Below are positions 22,980-34,567 of a stretch of 64,000 bases of DNA, one piece after another (position 1 is the stretch's first letter; every line of letters starts with the position of its first letter). This DNA is from Mycocentrospora acerina (lineage: Eukaryota; Ascomycota; Dothideomycetes; Pleosporales): contig JAKUHH010000053.1 in NCBI GenBank assembly GCA_022701365.1, positions 63,208-127,207 of the forward strand. The letters run 5' to 3'. The position numbers were made by a program, and so were the translations under genes. Below the pieces are notes generated by a model, which did no database searches, was not told the DNA's origin, and was given only the letters and a program-made list of their open reading frames with translations.

Positions 22980-25900
22980 TTAAGAAAATACGCGTCGCCC
23001 CTTCCAACTCTTCCAAGCCTGTACAAATCCCAACTTGGACTGCTCGCTGTTTGCACCAAACTCCGACCCTTCCGCAAGATGCCCAATATTTCCGACATGA
23101 CCAACACGTCCAAGATCTACAAGGGGCACCATGCTCGGCCGACCGTGTGCGCACATGAACGGAAATACACAACCAGCCAGCTTCTGCACCAAGACTTTGC
23201 ATTGGCCAAGACTGAGCTCGTCATTGAACATGATTGCTGATCGACAGGCACGCGAGTTTATTAGGTCAAGCAGTCCCTGCGGACACGTTGCCAATCTTCT
23301 GACCCATGCGGACGGGTCATCGTCAGAACTGAACGGCAACAAGGGAGGTAGGTGCGGAACCTGGGCATACGCCCAGACTGTCAAGCGCAGGAAAGAAATC
23401 AGAAGCTGGGCATCTGTTCTGCACCGTTCGGTGATAACGGGCGGCAGAGTCGTAACGGACAAAAGATGTTGCCTCTTCGCCATTGTTTCGTCCTTTCCCA
23501 TCAAAGACTTCATTTCGAGAATGTCAAATAGAATACCCCAGGCTGCGAATCTTGCTGCATGCGTTATAAAGTGCGTCCTCTCTTGGGCGGACATGGTGAA
23601 TTGTATTGGCTTCTCGAGAGTGGAGAAGATGATTTGAGATTTGTGACCGAGTTTCGACTGATACCCTGCTTGGGAGGCACTTTCTATTGGAGGAGTGCAG
23701 AGGTCCCTTAGGAGGCTCTCGACTCGGATGCGCTCGTCAGCCGCATGCTGGTCAATCAATACCAATACTTCAGTCGGCCCCTCTTTTGTGACAATTGAGT
23801 CGGTAATGTTTTGCATCTTGATTAGAATGAATTTCTTGTCCAGCTGCGCAAGAACCTCAGCACCTCGTAGCCCTTCCTTTGAGAGTTTACTCGATCCTGC
23901 TGTGGAAGCCTCGCCGAAGGCTTTGTCGACGTTGATGCGTGGGCAGTGAGAATGCCGTGATTGCTGGTGATGACCCTGTTCTTGCTCTTGTACACATATT
24001 TGCTGGATGCATCTCTCACTGGAATTGAATACTGGATTGTCCCACGATTGCAAAATGCCATCCAACCACGGAGTCTTTTTTGCTTCTAGTGTAGCAGACT
24101 TTGGTGCAAGTCGCAGTGATTGGCGCGGCTCTGGCTGCGCAGACGTAAACGCCGAAGCACCAAGGTCGGTATGGGGCCTTGAATGTGTCGGTGGAACTAC
24201 GCAACCTGTTCGAGCATTCAACGTGTATGTCTTCTCTGTTGATGGGTCTACCCATAACATTGTATCATCAAGTTGATTGCTCACAACATGGTGTTCGTCC
24301 TCTGTTCCAAGCGATGGCCTAAGAGCTGTCTGATTGCTGAAGGCGCCGAGAGGCAGTGGCTCCAGGTCAAATTTTGCGGAATCCCGGACATGTTTCGATG
24401 GACATGCAGGCTTACTAGCATCGGCAAGTTTTTTAGACGTCTCATTTAGCAGAACCATAGGTACGGCCCTGGGCAGATTGCTGAAGAATCCAGCTTTGCC
24501 ACTTTTGATGCGGGACCATTCCGCAAACGCTCCACTCTGCATCTTTCCAGAGGGATTGACCACAGTCTCCAAAGCCGACCGCTTTCTTTTGCGGGAACCC
24601 GTTGCTGTAGAGCTGGGCCTCGCTGTACTTGGCTTGGGGATTTCGGTCTTCATTGGCCTGGGAGTCAACACATTACTATCTTCATTCGACATATTCGCAG
24701 CTGATATGGTACTATCGAATTGGCTCTGCTTTTTTTGTAGCTTTCGCGGGCGAAAATGATGTACTGACAACCACTGCGTAATCATGGCATCTAGGATGCC
24801 CACCACTGCTTGAAGGTTGATGTTATTCCCAATGAGACGTTCGTCTGAAAAGCTTAGTTGCTGTGCACCTTTTAGTGAGATGCGTAGGTGAAACATGGGA
24901 TGTTTATCGACACCCTTGCGCGCCTTGAGTTGTCGGTTAGTGTATCCTTCCGTTTTGAAGCGCTTGTCGGACCGTCGACGGATCTTTTCAAGCTCGTCGA
25001 CATCAGCGTCGTCATCGATGGTGCCAAAGCTGGAGAGAGCGAACAAGCGATTCACTTCATCATATAGTTCATTGTGCCCTACGTCAGCGGATACGGGTCG
25101 AATACCGAGTGAGATGAACTGCAAGTGTTTGGTGGGAGCGGGGTCAATAGAGATGGCGCCTTTGATGGAGATGGTGGCGGTCGAAGCTGACACGGGCACC
25201 CACATGGCCCAGTCATTGATAGAGAGGTAGCCAGCTTGAGTCAGAACATTGAGCAACGAAGACAGGTGCGCTGGGCGCGATTTAACCATGTCCATGTCGA
25301 GGCTCTTGGATGCCTCAGTCGAGGTTGATGTGTTGAGAGTGAGAAGCAGCTGGTTGTTTCCGTCTCGAATGCGTAGACTCACGGGGCCCTGCCAGCTGAG
25401 TAGCAGGCAAGTGACGTCTCTCTTTAGGCTGTTCCAGAGGCGATCGCTCTCAGCCTTTTGCCCCAGCGCCATGGAGCGTTGCTTCACGCGTACGGGCATA
25501 TTCCCAAACAGGTTACGCACCGTCACTCTAGTGCCTTGCTTGCCGTGTATGTGATGACTGGACGAGGCTGGGAGCTGTCTCTCTATCACTTTTGCATGGT
25601 GGATTGCCATCATGTTCTGCGAGCGGTGTTGGTGGTGGCGCGAAGCAAGGGTCAAGAGGGACATGGCGGCGAGGGAGGCGAGGAAGGTGCCATTGCGGCC
25701 AAGGAGGGTTTCTGAAGAGTGGTATTTGGATGTGCCTATGTGCGTTGGTATACAGTGAAACTAAAAAATAAAAACCTGAGAGGTCCATGTGCATACAGTA
25801 GAGCTTCGCCAGGCCGCCGTCCTCGCTGAATTCGAGGGGGGATATGCCCAGGCCATCGTCCTCGACTACGCAGCCTCCACGCGCAAAGTCGACTGTTGCG

Positions 25901-26061
25901 TCAATCTTGGTAGCTCTGGCGTCGAGCGAGTTCTTTAGCAGCTCTAACACGACTCCAGGCAGCGAGACGATTGTGGCCGACGACTTGAGCTGGGCGACGA
26001 CGTGGGCAGGCAGTGGTAGGATGCATGGTGGCGTGGTGCAGTGTTGGGTGGGGGGGTGCAT
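22980..26061 (-). CDS. MLH3: DNA mismatch repair / meiotic protein MLH3
   Basis: MutL homologue that partners MLH1 in mismatch repair and meiotic crossover resolution in the nucleus. Two exons, 26061-25797 and 25735-22980, give 1006 aa. The 61-nt intron (GTATGC donor, CATAG acceptor) lies in the ATPase domain; joining gives KLYCTSKYHSSET. GHKL motifs seen are LELLKNSLDA, EDDGLGI and TRVTVRNLFGNMPVR. The usual GFRGEAL box reads LGRNGTFLAS. The endonuclease motif DQHAADERIRVE begins near residue 750, and CRSAIMFNDEL plus FPFMCAHGRPSM complete the C-terminal domain. About 40 residues follow the last conserved block. The first exon begins with an in-frame ATG in low-complexity DNA; a start further upstream was not found. 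Confidence 0.93.
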
Positions 26062-27044
26062 GGTGGGCGTGGATGTGCTTTAGAGGGTACTTTGCTGCTA
26101 TCCTTCGCCGCCGCCGTGGCCAACAAGAGTGGCGGCTATGGCCATGGCAGGGGATGTAGAAGCTTAGTGGGTCTTTGTTGTGGGTGTAGATGGAGGCATG
26201 GAGTGGGATGGGATGGGGTGAGGTGGGGTGGGAATGAACCTGGCAATAACAGTGGGAATGGGAAAGAAATGGGAATGTGGAAAGGAATGGGAATGGGAAT
26301 GGGAATGCACAATGCATGCACGTTCTGGACGACTTGAGGCGCGTCATGGACTTGGCGCAGCGGGCCGCAGCTGCCCCTGGCCCTAGAGAGAAGGAGCCGG
26401 AGCCAGGCACAGGCAGGGAGATGACTGGCCATGGAATGAATGGAGAGGATGGAGAGGATGGAGATGATGGGCAGACATGGAGATGATGGAGATGATGGAC
26501 ATGGATAGAGTTAGATAGATAGGCCAGAAGAGACAGGCCAAGGGTCCAGCGCTATTCCCCTTCCCATGCAGCACAGCATTCCCATTCAGCATGCAGTAGA
26601 GTCGCAGCAGTAGCCATTCAGCGTGCAGCAGCCAGCGCATTTCGTCCGTGTCAGCATCACCATTGCTATCATCATCGTCATCAGCAGTAGCAGCAGTAGT
26701 AGTGGCAGCACCAGCACCAGCACAGCCATCACGCCCTGTGTCGTGTGCTGATTCCTCCAGCGTGGCACGGCGTATGCGCGTATGCACGTATACTCACTCG
26801 TACACACGTCGACGCACATACACAGACACACACGTACACGTACACACACAATCACACGCCACCTCTCTCTCTCTTTCTCTTTCTCCCACACACGCTCACT
26901 CACTCACACACTCACTCACTCACACACAACCACACATACACACACGCTCTCTCTCTCTCTCTCACACACACACATACACACATACACACACACCCCAGCA
27001 CCCGTAGAGCCCTGCCTTCACGCATTCCAAATCAAAATAATAAA
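26062..27044. other. Low-complexity divergent promoter of MLH3 and the 27-kb gene
   Basis: A GGAATG/GATGGA-rich stretch (about 26,200-26,500) and CAG/AGT-rich DNA (about 26,600-26,740) lead into a long dinucleotide-repeat array just before the plus-strand start at 27,045. The many long open frames here are by-products of the repeats. Confidence 0.6.
26800..26996 (+). repeat. Compound (CA)n / (CT)n / CACT array
   Basis: Interleaved CACA, CGCACA, CTCT and ACTC tracts run for about 200 bp and stop about 50 bp before the start codon at 27,045. It is probably leader or core promoter of that gene. Such pyrimidine/CA tracts are expected to vary in length between isolates. Confidence 0.8.
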
Positions 27045-28411
27045 ATGGCCCTGGCCGAGGCAGCGTCCATGTCTCCCGGTATGTCGATCCAGACACGGCG
27101 GCAGCACAGCCACCATCTCCCTGCACCCAGCCCGTCGCCTGCCGTCGCCCGTCTCTCTCCAAACAACCCTCGCACCCACCTGCCCTACTAATGCACCCGT
27201 CCCCAGACCGCCACGCGCGCAAGCGGCCCTTTGCGGGCTGGATGAAGCGCCTCGCCAACCTCAAGCCCTCGTCATCCGACTCGCCCGGCAGCTCCGGCAA
27301 GAAGACGACCAGCGCCCTCGAGGCAAAGGCCAGGAAGACGGCTGCGAAGAACAACCCCTACCCCGAGTCGGGCTATCTCAACCCCAACACCGACACAGCC
27401 CCCGCCCGCCCGTCCTTTTCCACTGCAAACACGCCCCACTCCAACGAGAGCCTCACCTCGGTCGAGGAGACGCGTGCCGGCCAGAACCGCGCAAAGTCGA
27501 CGGCCCCCACCGTTGCCACCGTCCCCGAGACGCTACACTCGACGCGCTCCAAGGCCGACACGGGCAGCAACTTTGTCGGCGGCGGCGGCAGCACCTTTTC
27601 GTCGCCCAACGGCTCCGAGCACTCGCTAACCACCACATTGACCACCATCCAGTCCACTGCGCCCTCGCACATTCTGGGCGCAGCCATCCATGTCCAGCCG
27701 CCGCCCTCCAACGCGCCCCCCGTGCACTTCTCCCACCAATTCCCCACCTCGCCCCCGCCCCTGGCCATCCCCCCGCATCTGGCGCCCCACCAGCAGCCGC
27801 ACTCGTACCAGGGCGCCACGGCCAACAACATCCTCACCGACAACGCCTCTATCCTCACCCTCGCCTCGTCATCCAAGCGCCGTCGTCGCAACTCAGCCGA
27901 CACCAATGCCTCGGTGCGCGCCCTCGCGCCTTCGTCCCAGTACGGTGGCAGTCGCGAGTCGCTTCCCCTGAGCATTCTCTCGGGAAACGCTGATGCCATA
28001 TACTCTCCCTCAACAAGGCCCAGCAACGTTGGCGGTTTTGCCAACGCAGAACGCGTGAGCGTCTACTCGGCATCAGGCGTCACAGCTCCGGTGCTCACCA
28101 GCGAGCGCAATAGCTACTATGCCACCAAGCAGAATGCAGACGGTCTGAGCGTTCGAAGCGGACTGCTGGGTCATGGCCGCACCGATAGCATCAGCAGCAT
28201 GAGGGCCAACCCTACCAGCCCGCTTGCCAGCCCACGAGACCAGCCAGGTCCAAACAAGATGAGCAGGCAAAGTCTGGATTGGACAAGAGAGGCGAGCGAT
28301 GATGAAGAGACGGAGACGGAGACACAAACTCAGGCGCAATCACAGCCACAACCACAACCACAGACAATCCCGGCCCTAGCAGAAAAAGAAAAGACAAACG
28401 AAGCATCCTAA
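27045..28411 (+). CDS. Ser/Pro-rich disordered protein with conserved N-terminal box
   Basis: Two exons, 27045-27078 and 27207-28411, give 412 aa. The intron (27079-27206, 128 nt) has a GTATGT donor and a perfect TACTAAT branch about 15 nt before CCCAG, so the first exon MALAEAASMSP is well supported. An intronless start at 27191 would give only four different residues. The N-terminal box DRHARKRPFAGWMKRLANLK is basic and amphipathic and is the one ordered-looking part. The remainder is rich in Ser, Thr, Pro, Gln and Ala, with an SSSKRRRRNS basic patch and an acidic TET repeat near the end. Related fungal proteins have carried a polycystin-channel label in databases, which nothing here supports. 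Perhaps a regulatory or scaffold protein; function unknown. Confidence 0.78.
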
Positions 28412-29553
28412 CTCGTCTTCTTTCGTGCCTAATCGAGTGTTTTTTTTGGCCATGTACGATTAATGTTTTGAAATTGCCAGTCCATGCAAAGACTTGCCGT
28501 GAGGAGGACTTTTTTTTAAACTATTTATTTGAATGGCAAGGCGTTTTCCTTTGGGTTGAAAGGGGGGTTGAAAGAGGAGAGGGAAGGCTTGAAGGGGTGG
28601 AACTTTTTTTTTTGGGAGGAGGTTTTCCATCTTCACTTGCGGCGCTCTCTTAGTATACCCCTTGGGCTCTTTTTTTTTAGTTTATTCATTTATTTATGCA
28701 TTGGCCTTTTTTTTGGTTTACTGGAGGACAGAGAGAGAGAGAGAGAGGGTAAGGGAGAGTAGGGGGCAGGGAAAGGAATGGAATGGGAAGAGGAAAGAGG
28801 AAAGAGGAGAGGAAAGTTAGAGAGTAGTGCGTAGACAGGGAAGAGAGGAAGCTTTGTGAATTCGAATGATTGGCCTTTATTTCATCTCTTGCTACTGCCT
28901 TTTGAGTGACTGAGCGAGAGGGGAATAAGGTAGATTTAATGTTGATTACTCATTAGCTCTCTTCAAAACAAAAGAAGGGGGTAGTTGTCATCATGTTGGT
29001 TGATGCTCATATAGTATATTTGTAGGGATGGGAGGTAGGTGGCAGAATAGAATAGTGTCTTTTTTTTAACTTGTACCTGATTGTCGAGATGGAGTGTTTT
29101 CTACTTCTACTTGTAAATAAGGATGTGTTTTATTTTATTCTGTTCTATTATCTAGGTGATGTTAGGAGAGAGAGAGAAGTAAGAGGGTGAAGAAAGAGTT
29201 AGGTAAAGTGTGAGAGGAGGAGAATATAAGTAAATAAAGGGAAAGGGAAAGGGAAAAGGGAGAATAGGTAAATGTAAGAAAGGAAAGGGTATGTATTTAG
29301 TAGAGGAGAGTAGAGTATAGGGGAGGGGTGGTTTTTTTTAATTTTTTTGTAAAAAATACAGTTTCTTCTTCTTCTTGTTCACATGTCTTCTTTTCGCCAA
29401 AAGATGTGCTGAAAAGCGCAGACTTTCTCTAATAAAGAATTGGTCTACCATGTACACAAATGTCTGTATATCCTTAAACTATCTGTAGAGATGAAAGAAT
29501 TGCCAATCCAAGTTGTTGTTATGAAGGATGGAAAGTAAAAATATAACAGCAAT
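28412..29553. other. Convergent 3' region, purine-rich
   Basis: G/A-rich DNA with T runs, a (GA)n tract near 28,730-28,747 and repeated GGGAAA units near 29,238-29,255. It lies between two converging gene ends. No gene was seen. Confidence 0.5.
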
Positions 29554-30846
29554 TCAGTCAAGACTTTGAAAAGCTATCCCTTCTCGTGCGCACATGTCTT
29601 GGAGAATGCGCAGCTCCTTTATGCTAATCCATTCCTTCTTCTTGTCGAGCTGGGTATTTGCGACAATCTTCCACTTTGATCGGTTACTGTGCTTACGAAT
29701 GGTGGATACTAGGTGGTGTAAGTTGTGACAGGAATCAGCAGCAAGACCGGTTGCCTGTGACACTGTCAGAGCAGAGTTTAACGACCATTGATAATGCCCA
29801 AAAATCTTATAACTCAACCTGCTGCCCAGACTGAATGACAACATGTTGCTGAAGAATCTGCCAAGATGGATAGTCACTGAGCGAGAGACGTCAAGTACTG
29901 GAGCATCGCTCGAAGACCGCTGTCCCCATACCTCACAAAGCAAGGCTGCAATCTCGGCCATGTTTTCAGTCGCCAACACCGGATCTCCATCCCTCAAGCA
30001 CCTCGTTGAAAGACGGATGCAAAAGAATTTGAACCGCATAATTGCCATCCACATACTCGATGTTGTTTTGTCTTGCCGCAGGAAATTCGGATAGCAACAA
30101 AGACTCTGCGAAAAGCATCCAACCTTTTTATATGCAATCAGCGAATTCATCTCAATAAGAAGACACCCACGGTTGAAAACCACCCATGTTGCCTCCTCGT
30201 TGATCGCCTTGGACACCTGCAGCATGTTGAACCTGCCAGCGTCAAACTTTACTCCCGCACCGTGCTTCTTACATGCGTCCTGGAACCGCTTCGTCGTGCC
30301 GGGTCCGCAGCAGTTCCTCATTGAAACCGGCTGCTCGGTGTCAAACGCGTGTGCGTAAATCTTCTGGCGCATCTCTCGGGGAAGCGCTTCCAACGCGCCA
30401 AAGCCGCCTTGTCCTGCCACCCACGGCATGGGGCTTACTAGCTCGGGCGTCGTCGAGCTTGGCACTATATCTGCAGGCTTTGCAAGGCCTTTTAACTTTT
30501 TCGAAGACCTTGCACGATGGTTATTCATGGGTTTTTTTCTTAAAAAATTGGTAGTCAAAGTATCTTGCCACACGCACTTGGTCGTGACTACGGAACAAGC
30601 CCTCTTCCGCTTGTGTGTTCCAACCCCCCCGTTTAAACCATGATGCGCCTCAAGACAAACCTCTTCGTCGCTACCAAAAAGATTTGCATCACGCGGTCGG
30701 AGAATCTTCTCGTAATCAGGCACTGGACTGGGAGATCTTGAGGGTATCGTAAGTGCTGATATGTCTGAAAGAGCAGGTGAACTGGCTCGAGGAGCACACG
30801 TGTTGTTTTTGTTTTTGTTGTTGATAATGATGATGGCCTTGGCCAT
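29554..30846 (-). CDS. Hypothetical protein with F-box-like/2EXR-type helix
   Basis: Intronless frame of 430 aa. Residues 1-140 are disordered and basic, with an Asn run and an RARSSKKLK patch. Then comes LEALPREMRQKIYAHAF, the short helix that opens many fungal proteins of the LPxEIRxxIY type (2EXR / F-box-like), followed by LQVSKAINEEATWVVFNRG, a second hallmark of that group. The C-terminal half is helical with no catalytic motif. Fungal genomes hold many such genes with no known role; some F-box-like ones bind Skp1. It stands alone between two gene-poor stretches. The start is the first ATG. Confidence 0.72.
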   Translation of the reverse strand: MAKAIIIINNKNKNNTCAPRASSPALSDISALTIPSRSPSPVPDYEKILRPRDANLFGSDEEVCLEAHHGLNGGVGTHKRKRACSVVTTKCVWQDTLTTNFLRKKPMNNHRARSSKKLKGLAKPADIVPSSTTPELVSPMPWVAGQGGFGALEALPREMRQKIYAHAFDTEQPVSMRNCCGPGTTKRFQDACKKHGAGVKFDAGRFNMLQVSKAINEEATWVVFNRGCLLIEMNSLIAYKKVGCFSQSLCCYPNFLRQDKTTSSMWMAIMRFKFFCIRLSTRCLRDGDPVLATENMAEIAALLCEVWGQRSSSDAPVLDVSRSVTIHLGRFFSNMLSFSLGSRLSYKIFGHYQWSLNSALTVSQATGLAADSCHNLHHLVSTIRKHSNRSKWKIVANTQLDKKKEWISIKELRILQDMCAREGIAFQSLD

Positions 30847-32003
30847 TCTGACTTCTTGCGTCTGCTAAACAGGTAGCTATGCATGTGATGGGAGTTGATG
30901 ATGGAGACGGCAGAAGGCGCGTATTTAATGGGGCTGGCAAGTTTGACAACTCGCATTCACCTTGTTGGTGCCTATTCTACCTTCACTACTAGACTTCCTC
31001 TCTTTGTAGCGCAGAGACCTATAGCGCAGAGGCCTTTACTTTAACAACTACCATGATGAGTGTTCATTTCACTGTTAACATTTATTGCAGGACGCCCAAC
31101 GGTGAAAGGCTTCCCAAGGACTACACCTTTCGAGTTACTCACACGCATAGCATAATACGAGAAGCGCACATTTGGCTTCACTCATCTCAACGGTCGTGAC
31201 TTTAGTTCTCCAAGCGGACTACAGATTCACCTTGATAGGCTGGTTCATTCACTAGCGGACACGCTACTGCTGAGATGTTCAACGTCTCCCAAACCTTGTG
31301 CAAGTCGTGCCTAGCCTTGTAATCGCTGTGCCAAACCCCTGTCCTTAAACTGCTGCTCCTAATAGCAATCCCACAGGAGCCGTCCCGTAGTGCATAAACC
31401 ACTATCAAAGGCGCGAATATCGGACAGAGATGGAGACGGATACTGGGTGGATTTGACGCGTCCATAGTGCAAATAGGGCCGTACTTCTACCCGGATAAAG
31501 GATATTTCATTCCTCTGATACACGGCTACAGCTTGTACGAAATTACTTAATTTGGCATTGGTAACGGCGCAACGCGATTGATTCGCGATTCATAAAGTAA
31601 GCAGCTCAGGCCGCTAGTTGACGCTCCCAAGACGCCGATGGATAAGAGCAACGGATGCACGTCTTGTGCAGTGGGGCATTTTCTTTATTCAAGTTCCGAA
31701 GCTTAGCTAATAAAAAGTGGTGCGAACCCTTGCCCGTTCAGCGTCTCGGTATCTCTCCCGCGAGGAAAAAAAACGTATGAGCACCTCTGCACTTGGGCAA
31801 AACAGCTGCCATGTATCCTCGCCGGCTCTGCCTTGCTCAGTGCAAAAGACACCATCATCACCATTCTTGTCGTTGTTGTTATCGTCTGGGACAGGACTCG
31901 ACTGCATGCCCCCTCGATAACGGCATCGACTTCGAGTTTCTGTCATCCAAAATAGGCCCGTCTACGGCCTAGATGGGGAGTCAAACACACGTGTTGTGCG
32001 ACA
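30847..32003. other. Intergenic stretch
   Basis: Divergent space between the minus-strand hypothetical gene and the SRR1-like gene. Small open frames (31202-31465 and 31707-31946, minus strand) have no motif. Nothing else was seen. Confidence 0.5.
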
Positions 32004-32973
32004 ATGAGCGGGATTCATCTCTACGATGTCGCAAGGGTTAACAATGGACACACAGTATGGAGTATGCTCAGAGTAAGCCACGGACAGGCCGAGGTGCAGT
32101 ACGCCAGCTACTTGGAGTGGGAGGGCAAGACGGTGCTTGAGATTTACGATTTCTGGCGAAGAGTCTCGCGCTTGCGAGTCTTTGCTCGTACCTATCCTGA
32201 TTTCCAAAATCTGTCGCTGAGGCTTCACAATGTGAGTGAGGAGTGGATCAAGATTGAGAAGACTTGGGCGCAGAGCTTCTCGCCGGTGCAGAGAGGGGGA
32301 GATCTCCTGCCAGAGCAGACGTCATTTGGGTCGGTCAGGTGGTATGAGGAGCTGTCTGAGCAAAGGTGCGGAGTCAAGCTGAGGAATGTTGTGGTTGTTG
32401 GGTTGGGATCGCTTCACGACATGGCGGATGGCCAGTGGCTGTGCAGTATTCGTCGGCACCGCATGGTGTGGGAGATACTGCAGATGATGAGGAGATGCAG
32501 CTATGACGACAAGACAGAGTGAGTCGACATGTCTGCAAGCAAGACTTGCAAGTGCGGACAATGCTGACGTCTGGTTCAGGACCTGGGCTACTATTCATGT
32601 CACGTTTGAGGATTCATACTACACAGACGCAGACAAGGCCTATCTCAACGGAAAATTTAACACGTCAGGACGATTCTCCGCTGCCGTGTCTAGCAACGGG
32701 TCAGGCTGGCGGGCGACTATGAATGACGACTGCCTGTTTATCACGTTCAAGCCAAACGATCCCTACCGGGAGATCATGGCAGATCTTGTCAACGTGCCCG
32801 GGGGCGCAAGAAGGCCGCGAGCAGTGATATGCAGACCGGCCACAGAAGCATATGGTCGAGACACGACCAACACGCGCGTGGTGGAGTGGCTGGCGGGGTA
32901 CTGGCTCGTGGCCCAGCCGACTGTTGGGGACGACGAGGTGTTTGGGAGGACAGTCCTGCATGTGAGGAAGTGA
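32004..32973 (+). CDS. SRR1-like domain protein
   Basis: Two exons, 32004-32518 and 32580-32973, give 302 aa. The 61-nt intron has a GTGAGT donor, a GCTGAC branch and TTCAG acceptor. The core strand-turn VVVVGLGSLHD, followed by QWLCSIRRHRMVWEIL, matches the start of the SRR1-like domain (PF07985). The exon-2 part, TWATIHVTFEDSYYT and LFITFKPNDPYREIMADL, fits the second half. SRR1 was described in plant light and clock signalling and in yeast (Ber1) in microtubule and heme-related phenotypes; in filamentous fungi many copies exist with unknown roles. The N-terminal 130 residues have no known motif. Confidence 0.78.
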
Positions 32974-33043
32974 TTGGACGCAGTATTCACGCGCACATGC
33001 ATGGCAGAGGGGGTTTGAGCATTTCCTCGTGGCCGCTGAGACT

Positions 33044-33079
33044 GGGCAAGATGGGCAAGATGGGCACGATGGGCACGAT
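33044..33079 (+). repeat. Four 9-bp tandem repeats
   Basis: GGGCAAGAT twice, then GGGCACGAT twice, in the short space between the SRR1-like gene and the desaturase gene. The rest of 32,974-33,300 is the desaturase leader and holds nothing else recognisable. Confidence 0.8.
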
Positions 33080-33300
33080 GGGCCACATCTAGACGCAGCT
33101 TCACCCCCCAGCTCGTCCCTGGCGCTAGAGGCGGTGGCGTTGGGGTCAGCCAACCATGGGCTGACAGCGGCCCACTTCTCCCGCCGCCGCCATGCCAAGT
33201 CCCAGGGTCAAGGTCGAGGTCACCGCTCACAAACTACAAACTCATCCCTCGACATCCCCCTTCACACTCCCCCAACGCAGCAATTCGCACTACCGCCAAG

Positions 33301-34567
33301 ATGCGGTCGTCCGTCTCTACTGCCACGGTGCCCCCACGCAAGCCTGCGAATCGGAGCTTCACCGTCAAAGCAGAGGAGAAGCCGGTTGTGTCCACAGGCG
33401 AACATGAGGCAGACCACTTTTTCTGGACATACACCGAGGAGCCGCACCGCACGCGGCGAATGGCCATCATCAAGGCACATCCAGAGGTGTGTATCTTGTC
33501 GAGGGAATCACGTGCACCACAGCTAACAATGGCTCAGGTAACCAAGCTCTGCGGCCCTGAGCCCCTCACCAAATACGTCGTCCTCTTCGTCGTGTCTGTC
33601 CAGGTCCTCTGCGCCTACCTCCTCCGCAACACGCCCATCTTTTCGTGGCCATTCTTCCTCACGGCATACATTGTCGGTGCCACGGCGAACCAGAACTTGT
33701 TCCTGGCCATCCACGAGATCTCGCACAATCTGGCCTTTAGGTCGCCGCTTGCCAACAGGGTGTTTGCTGTATTCGCCAATCTGCCAATTGGCATCCCGTA
33801 CAGTGCTTCCTTTAGGGTAGGCAATTATACTTGCGCACACTAAACTCGAAGCTAACAGATGTCAGCCTTACCACCTGACCCACCACAAGTCGCTCGGCGT
33901 CAACGGGCTCGACACGGATCTTCCCACTGCCTTTGAGGCCTTCTTCCTCGACTCGGTCGCTGGCAAGGCCTTCTTCGCTACCTGCCAGATCCTCTTCTAC
34001 GCCCTCCGTCCCATGTTCATCTACAACCTGCCCCTCACCAGGATCCACCTCTTCAACGTCGTCGTCCAGGTTGCCTTTGACTATGCACTCGTGCAGTTCG
34101 CCAGCGGCAAGGCCCTCGCATACCTCATCATGAGCAGTTTCCTCGCTGGATCTCTCCACCCCTGCGCCGGACACTTCATCGCTGAGCACTACGTGTTCGA
34201 GAAGCCCAACAAAGATGCCGCAAACCCCGCGAACCAGATCCCCATCCCAGAGACGTACTCGTACTACGGCATCCTCAACTTTTTCACATACAACGTCGGC
34301 CTACACAACGAGCATCACGACTTTCCCGCCGTGCCGTGGACACGTCTGCCTGCCCTGAACCGCATCGCACACGACTTCTATGATGACCTCCCACAGCACA
34401 AGAGCTGGGTGTGGGTCATCTGGCAATTTGTCTGGGACAAGGATATTAGTCTTTGGTGCAGAGTCAAGCGAGAGGGAGGAGGACGCAAGGTTGGCGCTGC
34501 AAGTGGGTGGAGTGAGGAAGACCTTGGAGCGAATGAAAAGAAGGGCCCGATTCCTGGTGTGTTGTAG
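33301..34567 (+). CDS. Sphingolipid delta-4 desaturase (DES1 family)
   Basis: ER enzyme that puts the delta-4 double bond into dihydroceramide on the glucosylceramide branch of fungal sphingolipid synthesis. Three exons, 33301-33486, 33538-33816 and 33866-34567, all phase 0, give 388 aa. Introns are 51 and 49 nt with GCTAAC branches. The N-terminal Lipid_DES box is seen in HFFWTYTEEPHRTRR and AIIKAHPEVTKLCGPEP. Histidine boxes are HEISH (121-125), HLTHH (158-162) and HNEHH (about 302-306), the di-iron ligands. Membrane spans lie around 73-110 and 180-240. GILNFFTYNVGLHNEHHDFP is the family signature. The C-terminal 40 residues are charged. All active-site residues are present. Confidence 0.96.

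Noticed and set aside
26041..27191. Long His/Thr/Ser-rich frames over the CA/CT repeats
   Set aside because: They follow from simple-sequence DNA. The real start of the plus-strand gene is after the array.
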